Below are positions 47,205-57,169 of a stretch of 64,000 nt of DNA, piece after piece. Both the position numbers and the translations under genes were made by a program. Under the pieces are notes generated by a model. That model ran no database searches. It was not told where the DNA came from and saw only the letters and a list, made by a program, of their open reading frames with translations. Source of the DNA: Vibrio navarrensis (lineage in GTDB: Bacteria > Pseudomonadota > Gammaproteobacteria > Enterobacterales > Vibrionaceae); the NCBI RefSeq assembly GCF_015767675.1, contig NZ_CP065217.1, positions 2,790,001 through 2,854,000 on the forward strand, read 5' to 3'. Position 1 is the stretch's first letter, and each line of letters begins with the position of its first letter.

Positions 47205-48299
47205 TTAATTGACCGCTACGCTGGCTTGGCGCGTCGCATGGACTTTATCACCATCGCGCACAAACCCTTGACCAAGGACGATAATGTCAACTTTGTCTCC
47301 CACCCCTGAGAGCCAAACGCCATCTTGCTCCGCTTTGACCAGTTGAATAGGCACAAAACGCACCACACTGTCTTGCAAAGTCTTCACGCCTAGATTGCCA
47401 TTGTTATCCAGTGCCAGCATGGCAGGCGTTACTTTGATGGCTAAGGTTTCATCTAGAGTAAGATGCACTTCAGCGCTCACCCCTGCCGGGATTCTCTGCA
47501 TGCGGTTATCCACTTCGACTTCAATCGGGAAGGTATTAGTGGCGGGAGACGAGACCTGCCCTACGTAGCGCATCTTACCGTCCAAGACCAGCCCGTTGAG
47601 GAGACGGACTTTCGCCGTTTGCGAGTTGGCAAGCGATTGCACATGGCGCTCACTGACATCCGCTTCTATCACCAGCTTATCCAAGTCAATCACCGTCGCT
47701 ACTGGGTCGCCAATGCCAACAAAATCGCCGAGTTCGACAAAACGACTATCTAGAATGCCATCAAAAGGGGCTTTTACTTCGGTGTTGCGCAGCTCGGTTT
47801 CCACCGTCACCAGATTCGCTTTCGCTTCCACTAGGGCCGCTTCGGCCGTGGCAAAGGCCACTTCACCTTGTAGGCCACGGTTATTGAGCGATTGCGCCGC
47901 TTTGAATTCTTTCTGCCGAACGTCCAGCATGGCTTTGGCACGCTGCAACTGGGAATCGAGATCGCGTTTGTCTATCACGGCGACCACTTGACCTTTACGT
48001 ACCGCTTGGCCCTTCTCAACGTCTAAGCGCACAATTTTTCCAGCGATTTCAGCGCCTAACTTGGCTTGCCGATTGGGCGCAGTACGGCCATAGAGATCAA
48101 TACTCTTGGCGGTATTTTGCGCGTTAAAGGTTTGAAAAACGACACTCGCGAGTGGAATAGCTTGTTCTTTGGTGAGGGGAGCCGGCTCTTCGGCTTGCAG
48201 AGAACCCACACTAAGCCACGTGGTTAATGCGAGGATAATAAGTAGAGAAACTAGCCATGGACGCTGCAAAAAAAAGCGGCCTTGTTGTTTGATAGACAT
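47205..48299 (-). CDS. RND efflux periplasmic adaptor (MFP)
   Basis: This 364-residue membrane-fusion protein connects the RND pump to the outer-membrane channel. An N-terminal signal/anchor is at about 16-34. A lipoyl half-motif AKLGAEIAGKIVRLDVEKGQ (about 78-97) and a coiled-coil hairpin (about 105-170) follow. The second lipoyl half VKAPFDGILDSRFVELGDFV (about 174-193) and beta-barrel domains complete it. It is the first gene of the pair with the permease. A GGAC-type Shine-Dalgarno precedes the ATG. Confidence 0.92.
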   Translation of the reverse strand: MSIKQQGRFFLQRPWLVSLLIILALTTWLSVGSLQAEEPAPLTKEQAIPLASVVFQTFNAQNTAKSIDLYGRTAPNRQAKLGAEIAGKIVRLDVEKGQAVRKGQVVAVIDKRDLDSQLQRAKAMLDVRQKEFKAAQSLNNRGLQGEVAFATAEAALVEAKANLVTVETELRNTEVKAPFDGILDSRFVELGDFVGIGDPVATVIDLDKLVIEADVSERHVQSLANSQTAKVRLLNGLVLDGKMRYVGQVSSPATNTFPIEVEVDNRMQRIPAGVSAEVHLTLDETLAIKVTPAMLALDNNGNLGVKTLQDSVVRFVPIQLVKAEQDGVWLSGVGDKVDIIVLGQGFVRDGDKVHATRQASVAVN

Positions 48300-48367
48300 A
48301 AAAAGTCCTTTTTATTTGCTCCCCGGAGTCTGGAGCGTGTTTTACGCAATATCCTAGCGGCGTAAAA

Positions 48368-48398
48368 CAAAGGTAGTTGCGCAATACAACTACCTTTG
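48368..48398 (-). terminator. Terminator of erpA
   Basis: A perfect 12-bp stem CAAAGGTAGTTG / CAACTACCTTTG with loop CGCAATA lies 18 bp after the erpA stop codon. A TTTT run occurs a base later on the minus strand. Confidence 0.75.
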
Positions 48399-48416
48399 AA
48401 GAAGAGTCTAACCGGA

Positions 48417-48758
48417 TTACACGCTAAACGAGGCGCCGCAACCACAAGTGGTCTTGGCGTTGGGGTTATCAATGAAGAAACGCGATCCTTCTAACCCTTC
48501 CGTGTAATCGACTACACCGCCGATCAAATACTGCAAACTCATAGGATCAACCACCAGAATGACACCACTATTTTCAATGGTCATATCACCGTCGTTGACG
48601 TTTTCATCAAAAGTAAAACCATACTGGAAACCACTGCAACCACCGCCAGTAATATAGACACGCAATTTCAGCGCTGGATTTTCTTCCTCAGCAATCAACA
48701 TTCTTACCCGTGCCGCTGCTGCATCCGAAAAGGATATTGGTACATTCATATCGCTCAC
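48417..48758 (-). CDS. erpA: Iron-sulfur cluster insertion protein ErpA
   Basis: This A-type carrier delivers Fe-S clusters to apoproteins such as IspG and IspH. It is 113 residues. The three conserved cysteines are in [11 protein letters not shown] (about residue 41) and [12 protein letters not shown] at the C-terminus. The start is taken as a GTG ([12 protein letters not shown]), five bases after an AGAGAGG Shine-Dalgarno. This gives the typical family length; an ATG at 48749 is the alternative. It is divergent from hemL. Confidence 0.95.
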   Translation of the reverse strand: MSDMNVPISFSDAAAARVRMLIAEEENPALKLRVYITGGGCSGFQYGFTFDENVNDGDMTIENSGVILVVDPMSLQYLIGGVVDYTEGLEGSRFFIDNPNAKTTCGCGASFSV

Positions 48759-49039
48759 GACGACCTCTCTCACTCGTGTAATGCCGTCGGTATGAGTATT
48801 CCAAATAACTCACGCGACGGACGTATCTTTGTTGATATGAGAGCGATTATCCAATACCTGACCAATACGTTCAAGTATTCACCACTTTATAGTTCGCTCT
48901 TAAGCAATACATTCTAGCCTGAATATTTTCCGTAAACTCGTGAAAGGAGTCATAAAGCTCAGCAAAATATTTCTAACTGCCTCTTAGAGAGGTACAATGC
49001 CCGCCACTTGGTCCCGAGCAATCAGAAGAGGATAAACCC

Positions 49040-50335
49040 ATGACCAAATCATCCGAGCTGTATCAGAAAGCCCAACAGACCATCCCTGGCGGAGTGAATT
49101 CTCCGGTGCGCGCCTTTAATGGCGTTGGCGGTTCGCCAATTTTTGTTGAAAGAGCCGATGGCGCGTTGATCTTTGATGCGGACGGTAGAGCTTATATCGA
49201 CTACGTGGGTTCATGGGGGCCTATGATTCTCGGTCACAACCACGCGGTGATTCGTGAAGCAGTAATTGACGCAGCACAGCGCGGTTTGAGCTTTGGTGCG
49301 CCGACCGAGATGGAAATCAAAATGGCCGAACTGGTTTCACAGCTTGTGCCATCGATGGAACAGTTGCGTATGGTGAGCTCAGGTACTGAAGCGACCATGA
49401 GCGCGATTCGTTTGGCACGTGGATTTACTGGCCGCGACAAAATTGTCAAATTTGAAGGCTGCTACCACGGCCATGCAGACAGCTTGCTGGTCAAAGCTGG
49501 TTCGGGCGCATTAACCCTTGGTCAACCAAGCTCGCCTGGGGTCCCTGCTGATTTTGCCAAACATACGCTGACCGCTCGCTTCAACGATTTGCATTCAGTG
49601 CGTGAACTGTTTGCTGCCAACTCAGGCGAAATCGCCTGTATCATCGTCGAACCTGTCGCTGGTAACATGAACTGCATTCCACCAGTGGAAGGTTTCCACC
49701 AAGGGCTGCGTGACATTTGCGACCAAGAGGGCGCGCTGTTAATTTTTGATGAAGTGATGACGGGGTTCCGTGTAGCACTGGGCGGCGCGCAAGCGTATTA
49801 CGACATCAAACCCGATCTCACCACGCTGGGTAAAATCATTGGTGGTGGTATGCCAGTTGGTGCGTTTGGTGGACGTAAGGATGTGATGCAGTTTATCGCA
49901 CCAACGGGTCCGGTTTACCAAGCTGGCACGCTATCGGGCAACCCTGTTGCGATGGCAGCGGGTTACGCTTGCCTGAATTTGTTAAAAGAAGAAGGCAACG
50001 AAAAACGTTTAGCGGCGAAAACCAAACAATTGGCTGACGGTTTCAAATCGTTAGCCGACAAACACGGCATCCCTCTAGTGGTCAACCAAGTCGGCGGCAT
50101 GTTCGGTTTCTTCTTCACCGAACAAGAGCAAATTACTTGCTATGAAGATGTGACCAAGTGCGATGTTGAAAGATTTAAACGTTTCTTCCATCTGATGATT
50201 GAGCACGGTGTCTATTTGGCGCCTTCTGCTTTTGAAGCCAGCTTTACGTCTTTAGCGCACGGCTCAAAAGAGATCGATGCAACGCTCGAAGCGGCGGATC
50301 GCTGTTTTGCCATCTTGGCGCAAGAACAGCAATAA
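49040..50335 (+). CDS. hemL: Glutamate-1-semialdehyde 2,1-aminomutase
   Basis: This PLP enzyme makes 5-aminolevulinate for haem synthesis by the C5 pathway. It is 431 residues. The class III aminotransferase features are readable: [16 protein letters not shown] (about 114-129), [11 protein letters not shown] (about 236-246) and the PLP lysine in [19 protein letters not shown] (about residue 265). A GAGGA Shine-Dalgarno precedes the ATG. It is divergent from erpA, an arrangement shared with E. coli (hemL / erpA). Confidence 0.97.
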   Translation: MTKSSELYQKAQQTIPGGVNSPVRAFNGVGGSPIFVERADGALIFDADGRAYIDYVGSWGPMILGHNHAVIREAVIDAAQRGLSFGAPTEMEIKMAELVSQLVPSMEQLRMVSSGTEATMSAIRLARGFTGRDKIVKFEGCYHGHADSLLVKAGSGALTLGQPSSPGVPADFAKHTLTARFNDLHSVRELFAANSGEIACIIVEPVAGNMNCIPPVEGFHQGLRDICDQEGALLIFDEVMTGFRVALGGAQAYYDIKPDLTTLGKIIGGGMPVGAFGGRKDVMQFIAPTGPVYQAGTLSGNPVAMAAGYACLNLLKEEGNEKRLAAKTKQLADGFKSLADKHGIPLVVNQVGGMFGFFFTEQEQITCYEDVTKCDVERFKRFFHLMIEHGVYLAPSAFEASFTSLAHGSKEIDATLEAADRCFAILAQEQQ

Positions 50336-50356
50336 TATCCTTGTCAACCGAGTTCA

Positions 50357-50386
50357 ATGGGCCACAACAAAGTGGCCCATTTTTAT
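50357..50386 (+). terminator. Terminator of hemL
   Basis: A perfect 9-bp stem ATGGGCCAC / GTGGCCCAT is followed by TTTTTATT on the plus strand. It nearly touches the stop codon of the micropeptide gene on the other strand. Confidence 0.85.
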
Positions 50387-50502
50387 TGCCAGTTGAAAAG
50401 TACCAGTAGTGCCAGCAACACTACGACGAGAGAAAACCAAGGAATGGATCTTTTTCGTTGCTGTTTTTCACAGTCTTTATCTTTATTGCAACAGCCCATC
50501 AT
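50383..50502 (-). CDS. Cys-rich single-pass membrane micropeptide (39 aa)
   Basis: This is a 39-codon gene on the minus strand in the hemL-AI-2E gap. It begins MMGCCNKDKDCEKQQRKR and is preceded by GGAG at five bases. The N-terminal half is charged with three cysteines in CC-x6-C spacing. The second half is a single hydrophobic helix (PWFSLVVVLLALLVLFNWQ), so it should sit in the inner membrane with the positive, cysteine-bearing end in the cytoplasm. I do not recognise a named family. The design is convincing because Shine-Dalgarno, topology and stop all fit a gap that otherwise has no purpose. Confidence 0.65.
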   Translation of the reverse strand: MMGCCNKDKDCEKQQRKRSIPWFSLVVVLLALLVLFNWQ

Positions 50503-50567
50503 CCACTCTCCGCATTGATAACGTCATGATTTGGCGTCATTATAACCGCAATATCAATCTATCGTGG

Positions 50568-51662
50568 ATGGCAACTGTGTCAGAAAAAGTCAAAATTACT
50601 TCCAGTCATCGGGTTTTGATCGTCGCGCTACTGGCCGCTGGCATTGCCTGTTATTTGCTGGTCGAGCCCTACATCAATTCGATCATTATGGCATTTATCA
50701 TTTCTCTGCTGATGTTTCCTGTTCACCAATGGTTTGAGCATAAGATGCCGCAGAAGAAAAATCTGTCCTCATTACTCTCTTGCATTGTGCTGACCTTCAT
50801 TATCGTGGTGCCGCTGCTGTTTGTATTCGCTGCCATCGTACAGCAAGGATCTCTGTTTTCTCAGAACACTTACAAATGGGTTACGCACGGCGGCATTCAA
50901 ACCGTGTTCGCTCATCCTTGGGTGACTAAAGGGCTGGAACTGCTCAATGAATATTTGCCTTTTGACAATATTGACGCCAAGTCGATTGCCGAAAAAGTGG
51001 GGCAACTGGCCAGTGCACTCGGATCCAATTTAGTTGCAATTAGCGCCAAAATTTTGGGGGACGCCACCAACTTTTTGCTGGATTTCTTCCTCATGCTGTT
51101 TGTGCTGTTCTTCTTGTTACGTGACCACGATAAGATCATCGCCGCCATCCGCCACATTTTGCCTCTGTCACGCAGTCAGGAAGACAAACTGCTGGACGAA
51201 ATTGAGAAAGTCTCGAAGTCAGCCGTGATGGGGTCTTTTCTCACCGCGATAGCTCAAGGGGTCGCTGGCGGTATCGGCATGTGGCTCGCGGGCTTCCCTG
51301 CACTTTTCTGGGGCACCATGATGGGCTTCGCCTCTTTCATTCCGGTGGTAGGTACGGCGCTGATTTGGATTCCGGCGACACTCTATCTGCTGCTGACCGG
51401 AGAAACGGGCTGGGCCATCTTCTTGGCGATTTGGAGCATTGCAGTAGTCGGTTCGATTGATAATCTGCTGCGGCCGTTTTTGATGCAAGGCAGCGCGGGA
51501 ATGAATACCCTGATGATCTTCTTTTCTCTCTTGGGCGGTATTCAACTGTTTGGCCTCATCGGCCTTATTTATGGACCGCTCATTTTTGCCGTCACTATGG
51601 TGCTGTTCAATATTTACGAGGAAGAGTTTAAGAGCTTTCTCGACCAACAAGACAACAGCTAA
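50568..51662 (+). CDS. AI-2E-family transporter (YdiK/PerM-like)
   Basis: This 364-residue inner-membrane protein of the AI-2E/PerM superfamily has about seven or eight helices. It begins with paired helices at about 15-60. The conserved C-terminal helices include GFASFIPVVGTALIWIPATL and the SIDNLLRPFLMQG motif near residue 300. Members have been linked to autoinducer-2 export or Na+/H+ antiport; the substrate here cannot be told. The frame is open from 50409, but the hydrophobic family start fits the ATG at 50568. A GTG nine bases later is another option. Confidence 0.87.
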   Translation: MATVSEKVKITSSHRVLIVALLAAGIACYLLVEPYINSIIMAFIISLLMFPVHQWFEHKMPQKKNLSSLLSCIVLTFIIVVPLLFVFAAIVQQGSLFSQNTYKWVTHGGIQTVFAHPWVTKGLELLNEYLPFDNIDAKSIAEKVGQLASALGSNLVAISAKILGDATNFLLDFFLMLFVLFFLLRDHDKIIAAIRHILPLSRSQEDKLLDEIEKVSKSAVMGSFLTAIAQGVAGGIGMWLAGFPALFWGTMMGFASFIPVVGTALIWIPATLYLLLTGETGWAIFLAIWSIAVVGSIDNLLRPFLMQGSAGMNTLMIFFSLLGGIQLFGLIGLIYGPLIFAVTMVLFNIYEEEFKSFLDQQDNS

Positions 51663-51733
51663 CCTCAGATAGACTTCAAGTCATGGGCAGAGTGTGCGAA
51701 AATCTGCCCAATTTTTATAGATAGCGTACCCAC

Positions 51734-52756
51734 ATGTCTGCATACACCGCCCCAAGCCAAATCGCCCAACGTCAACTCGATTATTTCAAAGGTAAACACG
51801 TTCTGGTCGCCGGAGAGATCGAAGACACTTTCCCCATCGAACTGGCGCAACATTGCCAAACGGTGACTGTGTTTACCTCCAATTACGCTTACTTTCGTCA
51901 AATTCAGCAATCCGATCAGGTGAAGAGTTACTTTGGCGCTGAGTTTGACCAAGCGACGCAAGCGGACCTGTTGCTGCTCTACTGGCCAAAGGCCAAAGCA
52001 GAGGCGAACTACTTACTGTCGATGCTGATGGCCAAGTTAGGCCAAGGGTGTGAGATAGTCGTGGTGGGTGAAAACCGCTCCGGGATAAAAAGTATAGAGA
52101 AAATGTTTAGCGACTACGGGCCAATCAACAAGTACGACTCCGCTCGTCGCTGTTCATTTTATTGGGGACAATGCGAACAGATTCCCGCCCCCTTTGCTCA
52201 ACAAGACTGGTTTGCCAGCTATCAACTGACGCTCAACGGTCATACAATCACAGTAAAAAGCTTACCAGGTGTATTTAGCCACGGCGAGTTTGATCTAGGC
52301 AGTAAACTATTACTCGAAACCTTGCCGTCATTAAGCGGTAAGGTGCTGGATTTTGGCTGTGGTGCGGGAGTCATTGGTGCATTCATGGCAAAAGCCAACC
52401 CACAGATTAGCCTCGAAATGTGTGACATCAATGCTTATGCATTAGCATCAAGCCAAGCAACCTTGCAAGCGAATGGCTTGGAAGGTCGTGTGTTTGCTTC
52501 CGATATCTACTCTGATACCGCCAGTGATTACCGTTTCATCATATCTAACCCACCATTTCACAGTGGTCTTGAAACAAGTTATAACGCAGCCGAAACCTTA
52601 TTGGGCAAGGCGCCACAATACCTTAATGCCAACGGTGAACTGCTCATCGTCGCCAACAGCTTCCTGCGCTATCCTCCGATTATAGAGCAATCATTCGGTA
52701 ATTGTGCGACGCTAAATAAGACCAGCAAGTTCGCCATTTATCAGGCACACAAGTAA
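51734..52756 (+). CDS. rsmC: 16S rRNA m2G1207 methyltransferase RsmC
   Basis: RsmC methylates guanine 1207 of 16S rRNA in the 30S subunit. It is 340 residues (E. coli 343). The catalytically inactive N-terminal half-domain (about 1-160) is followed by the active Rossmann domain. Its SAM motif is [17 protein letters not shown] (about 204-220) and its catalytic motif is ISNPPFHSG (about 267-275). In E. coli rsmC is divergent from holD; here holD is at 13.3 kb. Confidence 0.96.
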   Translation: MSAYTAPSQIAQRQLDYFKGKHVLVAGEIEDTFPIELAQHCQTVTVFTSNYAYFRQIQQSDQVKSYFGAEFDQATQADLLLLYWPKAKAEANYLLSMLMAKLGQGCEIVVVGENRSGIKSIEKMFSDYGPINKYDSARRCSFYWGQCEQIPAPFAQQDWFASYQLTLNGHTITVKSLPGVFSHGEFDLGSKLLLETLPSLSGKVLDFGCGAGVIGAFMAKANPQISLEMCDINAYALASSQATLQANGLEGRVFASDIYSDTASDYRFIISNPPFHSGLETSYNAAETLLGKAPQYLNANGELLIVANSFLRYPPIIEQSFGNCATLNKTSKFAIYQAHK

Positions 52757-52763
52757 GCACATT

Positions 52764-52801
52764 GGTCACAATCTCCGCAGCCCCAGCATGACATTGTGAC
52801 C
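52764..52801. repeat. Perfect 9-bp inverted repeat after rsmC
   Basis: GGTCACAAT and ATTGTGACC are exact inverted repeats separated by 20 bp, starting seven bases after the rsmC stop. No T-tract follows. It may be the rsmC terminator stem or an operator upstream of chiS. Confidence 0.6.
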
Positions 52802-53008
52802 TACTCACCCCGTTAGAGCGATTTTTTGCGTTTCCATCCACGCTTTGTAAACAACTTACTTGTCAAAGTAAAAAAACTCGTTAATTTCGTTAAATTCAAA
52901 ATGGTCTATTTTGTTGTATCAAGTACTGTTCATTAACCATTTATCCGTTTCGCATTCATGACTCTCCAAGCTTGAGTCCTCGTCTTTCAAGAGCCTTAAC
53001 GAAATTGT

Positions 53009-56000
53009 ATGTTTAAGTTTTACCGGAAACAGAAATTCAAACGTCTGCAAAGCACCCTGATGACGGCCTTTTTGGTGTTGAGCCTGACACCATTGACCAT
53101 CATTGCGATTTTCTTTTTGCAATCTCATAGCAAGGATCTGCAAGAGCAAAGCACTTCCCACCTACTTTCGGTGCGCGATACCAAGCAACAACAGGTGATG
53201 GATTATTTTCAGGCACAAGAAACCGAAGTGATGGGGTTTGTCCGTTCAGAGTTGGCTTATGCCAGTGGCGGGCGTTTTTATGGCCTCGTCAACGCCTTTA
53301 AAAGCCTTGGTTTGGATATCGAGCAAGCACGCGAAAACGCCCAGCAACGCTATATTCCTGGCTCGGGCGATCAGATCAAAACGTCAATCTTGCCTGAATC
53401 CAGCAGTTATGTCGGTAGTGAACGTTACCGACTGCTGCATAAGCGCTATCACTGGGCCTACCTAGAGCTACTCAAACGCTCCGATTTTGACGACATCCTG
53501 CTCATCGACTTGGATGGTAACGTGACCTACTCCATCTACAAATACGATAATTTTGGTACCAACCTGAAAACGGGGCCCTACAAAGACACTTTGCTTGGAA
53601 TGAGCTTTCGCCAGCTTGCCAAAGACGTCACTGAAAAGCGCAAGGACAACGAAGATTACACCCCAGTACTGATTTCCGACTTCGCCGAGGAGGATGGTAA
53701 ACAGGTCGCTTGGTTAGGTGCGCCCATCATTCAACAAGGCTACTTGCACAGCTATGCGATGTTCCGTTTGCCCAACAATGGCTTAACCAAACTGGTTGCC
53801 GATGTAAGCAAAGATGCGGTTATCCATACTTTACTCGTAGGTAGTGACCACTCACCTCGCACCATGAGTACCAAACAGGACGACATTAGCCAAAGTGCGG
53901 AAGTGATCAACAAAGCATTGGCAGGATTAACCTCGGTTGGAACCTACATTAATGGCTTAGGCGAAGCGACCATTGCCGCATTTACCCCCATTATCATGAA
54001 AGGACAAACTTGGGCGTTGGTAGTTCAATTGCCTGAAAGCGAAGCCTTTGCTCGCATCCAACAGTTGGAGAAACTGTTTGTCATCGCCATGCTGATTGCC
54101 ATCATTCTGGTGTTTATCTGCTCACATTATCTATCCAATTTCATTACCTCTCCGCTGCTTAAACTGACTTGGGCAGCAGAACGAGTCTCTGCTGGCGATC
54201 TTGACGAGAATATGATCAATACAGATCGCCGGGATGAAATTGGCCGTTTGGCGGTCAGCTTTGAACGTATGCAGCGCTCCATTCGCGACAAAATTCAGTT
54301 AATCAAAACGCAGAACCGAGAGTTGGAAAAAAGCCTGCAATTGATCCAAAAACAAAACGATGAGCTGCAATTAGCCGATAAACTCAAAGATGAGTTCCTC
54401 GCGACCACCTCACACGAATTGCGCACTCCATTGCATGGTATGATTGGCATTGCCGAAACCTTAGTCTCCGGTGCCAATGGTCCGATTCCTGGCAGCCAAA
54501 AATATCAGCTAGACATCATCATCAAAAGCGGCCAAAGGCTTGCAAACCTAGTCGACGACCTACTTGATTATCACAAAATGCGCTACGGCAGCTTGGACAT
54601 TCATAAATCGGCTGTCAGTTTGGCCAGTGCCACACGCTTAGTGCTTGAGCTTTCCAGTCATCTGCTCGGCAATAAAACACTACGAATCATTAATCAAGTT
54701 CCAAACGATCTCGCCCCCGTTTCCGCCGATCCACAACGCTTGGAGCAAGTGTTGTACAACTTGATTGGCAACGCTATCAAATACACCAGTGAAGGCAAAA
54801 TCGTCATCTCCGCCAACGTGGTAGACGGCAAAGCAAGAATCCAAGTCGTAGACACTGGACAGGGCATTCCAGCAGAACAGTTGGAGCACATTTTTGAGCC
54901 GTTAATCCAAGCGGGGCAAGATGCAGGTCGTTACCGGCAAGGCGCTGGTCTTGGCCTCTCGATTAGCCGTCAGTTGATTGAGCTGATGGGCGGCTCACTG
55001 TATGTCAGCAGCCAGCCAATGGTTGGCACTACCTTTAGTTTTACCCTGCCTTTGGCAAGTGATGACGAGATCAATACCACAGCGAAGATGTCGCAATACC
55101 ATCACTTCCAAGCACCTGACAGCAACGAATTGTTCTCTCTCGACCAATCGTCGCTTCCAGAAAATCCGCAGGGCGCCTTATTAGTGGTGGCTGACGATGA
55201 ACCCGTTAATCTACGTGTACTGGAAAGTTTCCTGCGCATTGAAGGTTATCGCGTCAAAACCGCTTCCGATGGCCCAGAAACTCTCGCACTGATCAAGCAA
55301 GAGAAGCCAGCGTTATTGCTACTCGATATCATGATGCCGGGTATGAGTGGTTATCAGGTTTGTCATCAGTTACGTCAAGAATTCGATCTGGCTGAACTGC
55401 CCGTCATCATGCTGACCGCACTCAATCAAAGTGAAGATCGCGTGCGCGGCTTTGAAGCGGGTGCCAACGACTACTTATCCAAACCGTTTAATAAGCATGA
55501 GCTTGCCGCGCGAATCAAGGCACATCTAATGGCGAGTAAAGCCGAAGAGCGACGCTTGGAAAATAGCCGCTTGGAAGCCGAATTAAAGCAGCGTGCCATG
55601 GTCGAAGCAAGTTTACTGGAGACACAAGGACGGCTACTGGAGCAACTGGAATCCGCCCCTGAAGCCATCATCTGTATCCGGGAAGACAAACGCATCCGTT
55701 TTGCCAACGAAGCCGCTTGTAAACTGTTTAAACGCAATTTGGAACAACTCAGGCGTTCAAACGCAGAGGAATTGATTGCGCCCAAGTACCTAACCGTCAA
55801 ACAACCACACTATTGCGGCCACATTGATATTTACGTCGAAGATGTAAGACAGCACATTGAAACCGACATTCTCAAATTACCTGAAGGATCAGGTTTAGAT
55901 GCCATGTATATCTTCAACGTCGGCGGCGGCGCAACCGCGTCGCGCATTCACAACTTAGAAACCGCCGTTGAGGTGCTCTCAAGCTATGCTTTTGATGGCG

Positions 56001-56398
56001 ATAAAGAGAAACTTCAAAGCCTGAAAGAACTGGGCGGAGAGTTCACTCGATTGGCTGACAAAGCTTTAGGGAGCAGCCAAAACAAACAAGAGATAATGCG
56101 TGAGGTTTTGGTCGATGTGATGACTCATGCGTTAGACTACTGGGAGTCAGTCTCGGGTGAGAATAAGTTTGCTTTTGCTGAGAAAAGCGGCTTGTGGCGC
56201 GTCTATCTCGACCGAAGTACGCTGCAAACCCGTACTCTCGACAAATACATGCGCATTGAAACATTACCAAGAACGCCTCGTTGGCGTACGGTACTCAGTT
56301 CTATTGAGTTTATTCTCGCGCATTGTAAAGAGCAGAGCCCAGAGCGTAGCTACATTGAAATGCAGCGCGATAAGCTGCAACGTCTACTCACCAGCTAG
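53009..56398 (+). CDS. chiS: Chitin-responsive hybrid sensor kinase ChiS
   Basis: ChiS is the orphan hybrid kinase that controls chitin use in V. cholerae, where it also binds DNA directly. This protein is 1129 residues, the same length as I recall for V. cholerae ChiS. Helix 1 lies at about 18-38, a periplasmic sensor at about 40-355, helix 2 at about 356-375, and HAMP at about 376-430. HisKA has phosphoacceptor H469 (TSHELRTPLHG). HATPase follows at about 575-690 (NAIKYT, DTGQGIP, GAGLGLSIS). The receiver domain is at about 722-840 with aspartate 773 in LLLDIMMPG and lysine in YLSKPF. A PAS-like region lies at about 870-960, and the last about 105 residues correspond to the reported DNA-binding part. 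It is next to its target operon. Confidence 0.95.
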   Translation: MFKFYRKQKFKRLQSTLMTAFLVLSLTPLTIIAIFFLQSHSKDLQEQSTSHLLSVRDTKQQQVMDYFQAQETEVMGFVRSELAYASGGRFYGLVNAFKSLGLDIEQARENAQQRYIPGSGDQIKTSILPESSSYVGSERYRLLHKRYHWAYLELLKRSDFDDILLIDLDGNVTYSIYKYDNFGTNLKTGPYKDTLLGMSFRQLAKDVTEKRKDNEDYTPVLISDFAEEDGKQVAWLGAPIIQQGYLHSYAMFRLPNNGLTKLVADVSKDAVIHTLLVGSDHSPRTMSTKQDDISQSAEVINKALAGLTSVGTYINGLGEATIAAFTPIIMKGQTWALVVQLPESEAFARIQQLEKLFVIAMLIAIILVFICSHYLSNFITSPLLKLTWAAERVSAGDLDENMINTDRRDEIGRLAVSFERMQRSIRDKIQLIKTQNRELEKSLQLIQKQNDELQLADKLKDEFLATTSHELRTPLHGMIGIAETLVSGANGPIPGSQKYQLDIIIKSGQRLANLVDDLLDYHKMRYGSLDIHKSAVSLASATRLVLELSSHLLGNKTLRIINQVPNDLAPVSADPQRLEQVLYNLIGNAIKYTSEGKIVISANVVDGKARIQVVDTGQGIPAEQLEHIFEPLIQAGQDAGRYRQGAGLGLSISRQLIELMGGSLYVSSQPMVGTTFSFTLPLASDDEINTTAKMSQYHHFQAPDSNELFSLDQSSLPENPQGALLVVADDEPVNLRVLESFLRIEGYRVKTASDGPETLALIKQEKPALLLLDIMMPGMSGYQVCHQLRQEFDLAELPVIMLTALNQSEDRVRGFEAGANDYLSKPFNKHELAARIKAHLMASKAEERRLENSRLEAELKQRAMVEASLLETQGRLLEQLESAPEAIICIREDKRIRFANEAACKLFKRNLEQLRRSNAEELIAPKYLTVKQPHYCGHIDIYVEDVRQHIETDILKLPEGSGLDAMYIFNVGGGATASRIHNLETAVEVLSSYAFDGDKEKLQSLKELGGEFTRLADKALGSSQNKQEIMREVLVDVMTHALDYWESVSGENKFAFAEKSGLWRVYLDRSTLQTRTLDKYMRIETLPRTPRWRTVLSSIEFILAHCKEQSPERSYIEMQRDKLQRLLTS

Positions 56399-56418
56399 TG
56401 GTGAGAACTGCGCCGAAA

Positions 56419-56447
56419 AGCCCAAAATGTATTTTGGGCTTTTTTTA
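56419..56447 (+). terminator. Terminator of chiS
   Basis: A perfect 10-bp stem AGCCCAAAAT / ATTTTGGGCT with loop GT is followed by TTTTTTT, about 20 bp after the stop codon. Confidence 0.9.
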
Positions 56448-57169
56448 TATCGGTTGATATTGAGCGCAATAGCCATACCCTCTACCTTTTGTTCTAACAG
56501 CTCAATCAACGTCGATCATCTATCAACACCTCTCATCCCGAACCACATTGCTCAACGGATACTCAGGCTGCCTAAGGCGCGTTTGTTCTGTCGGTCAAAC
56601 GAGATAATTTCACTCAAAAACTCACATCAGAACGCTTAATTTACTTGAAGAATTAATGGCAGATTCATGACTGACTAGTAGCGATTATCAACGTAAAAAT
56701 GCCTTTTCCACTGACTCATCGTGGACTTTTAAAGCAGTTTGCGAGTTCAATCACAACAGAACGGCAGATTAAATTTTGTCTGATTAATTAACTCATTTTT
56801 CAGATGTGAGCAAGATCTACAATATTAACAACAGCCTTAAATGGCAATTAAAACAAGGCTTGAGTGGTTAGCAATCACTAACAAAAAGCAATTGAACACC
56901 TTAGGTATGCGACGCACATCAATGCGCAAAATTTCAGCAAAAACAACTCAGCCTAGATAGAAATGACGTTTATGACGGAGTTGGTGGCCATTTTAACGTT
57001 TTTAACGGGAAACGAGTTTGATTATTTACTTAGTAAGGTGTTTTCTTACTCCTGCCTAAGGCCTACAGGCCACTTTGATCAAACCTTCAAAGGTAGGTCT
57101 TGGAGAGTGTTTATAAATTGATGACATTCCAAACAATGTGAAATGAAAGCAAAATAGTAAGGAACAGCT
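56448..57169 (+). promoter_or_regulatory. Control region of the chitobiose operon
   Basis: About 720 bp hold no convincing gene and should contain the chb promoter targeted by ChiS. Visible elements are the inverted repeat GTTAG-CAATCA-CTAAC (56867-56882), the palindrome TTACT-T-AGTAA (57026-57036) and the direct repeat TTTTAACG/TTTTTAACG (about 56991-57007). CRP half-sites TGTGA lie at 56805-56809 and about 57138-57142. AAGGA precedes the operon's first ATG. Confidence 0.55.
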
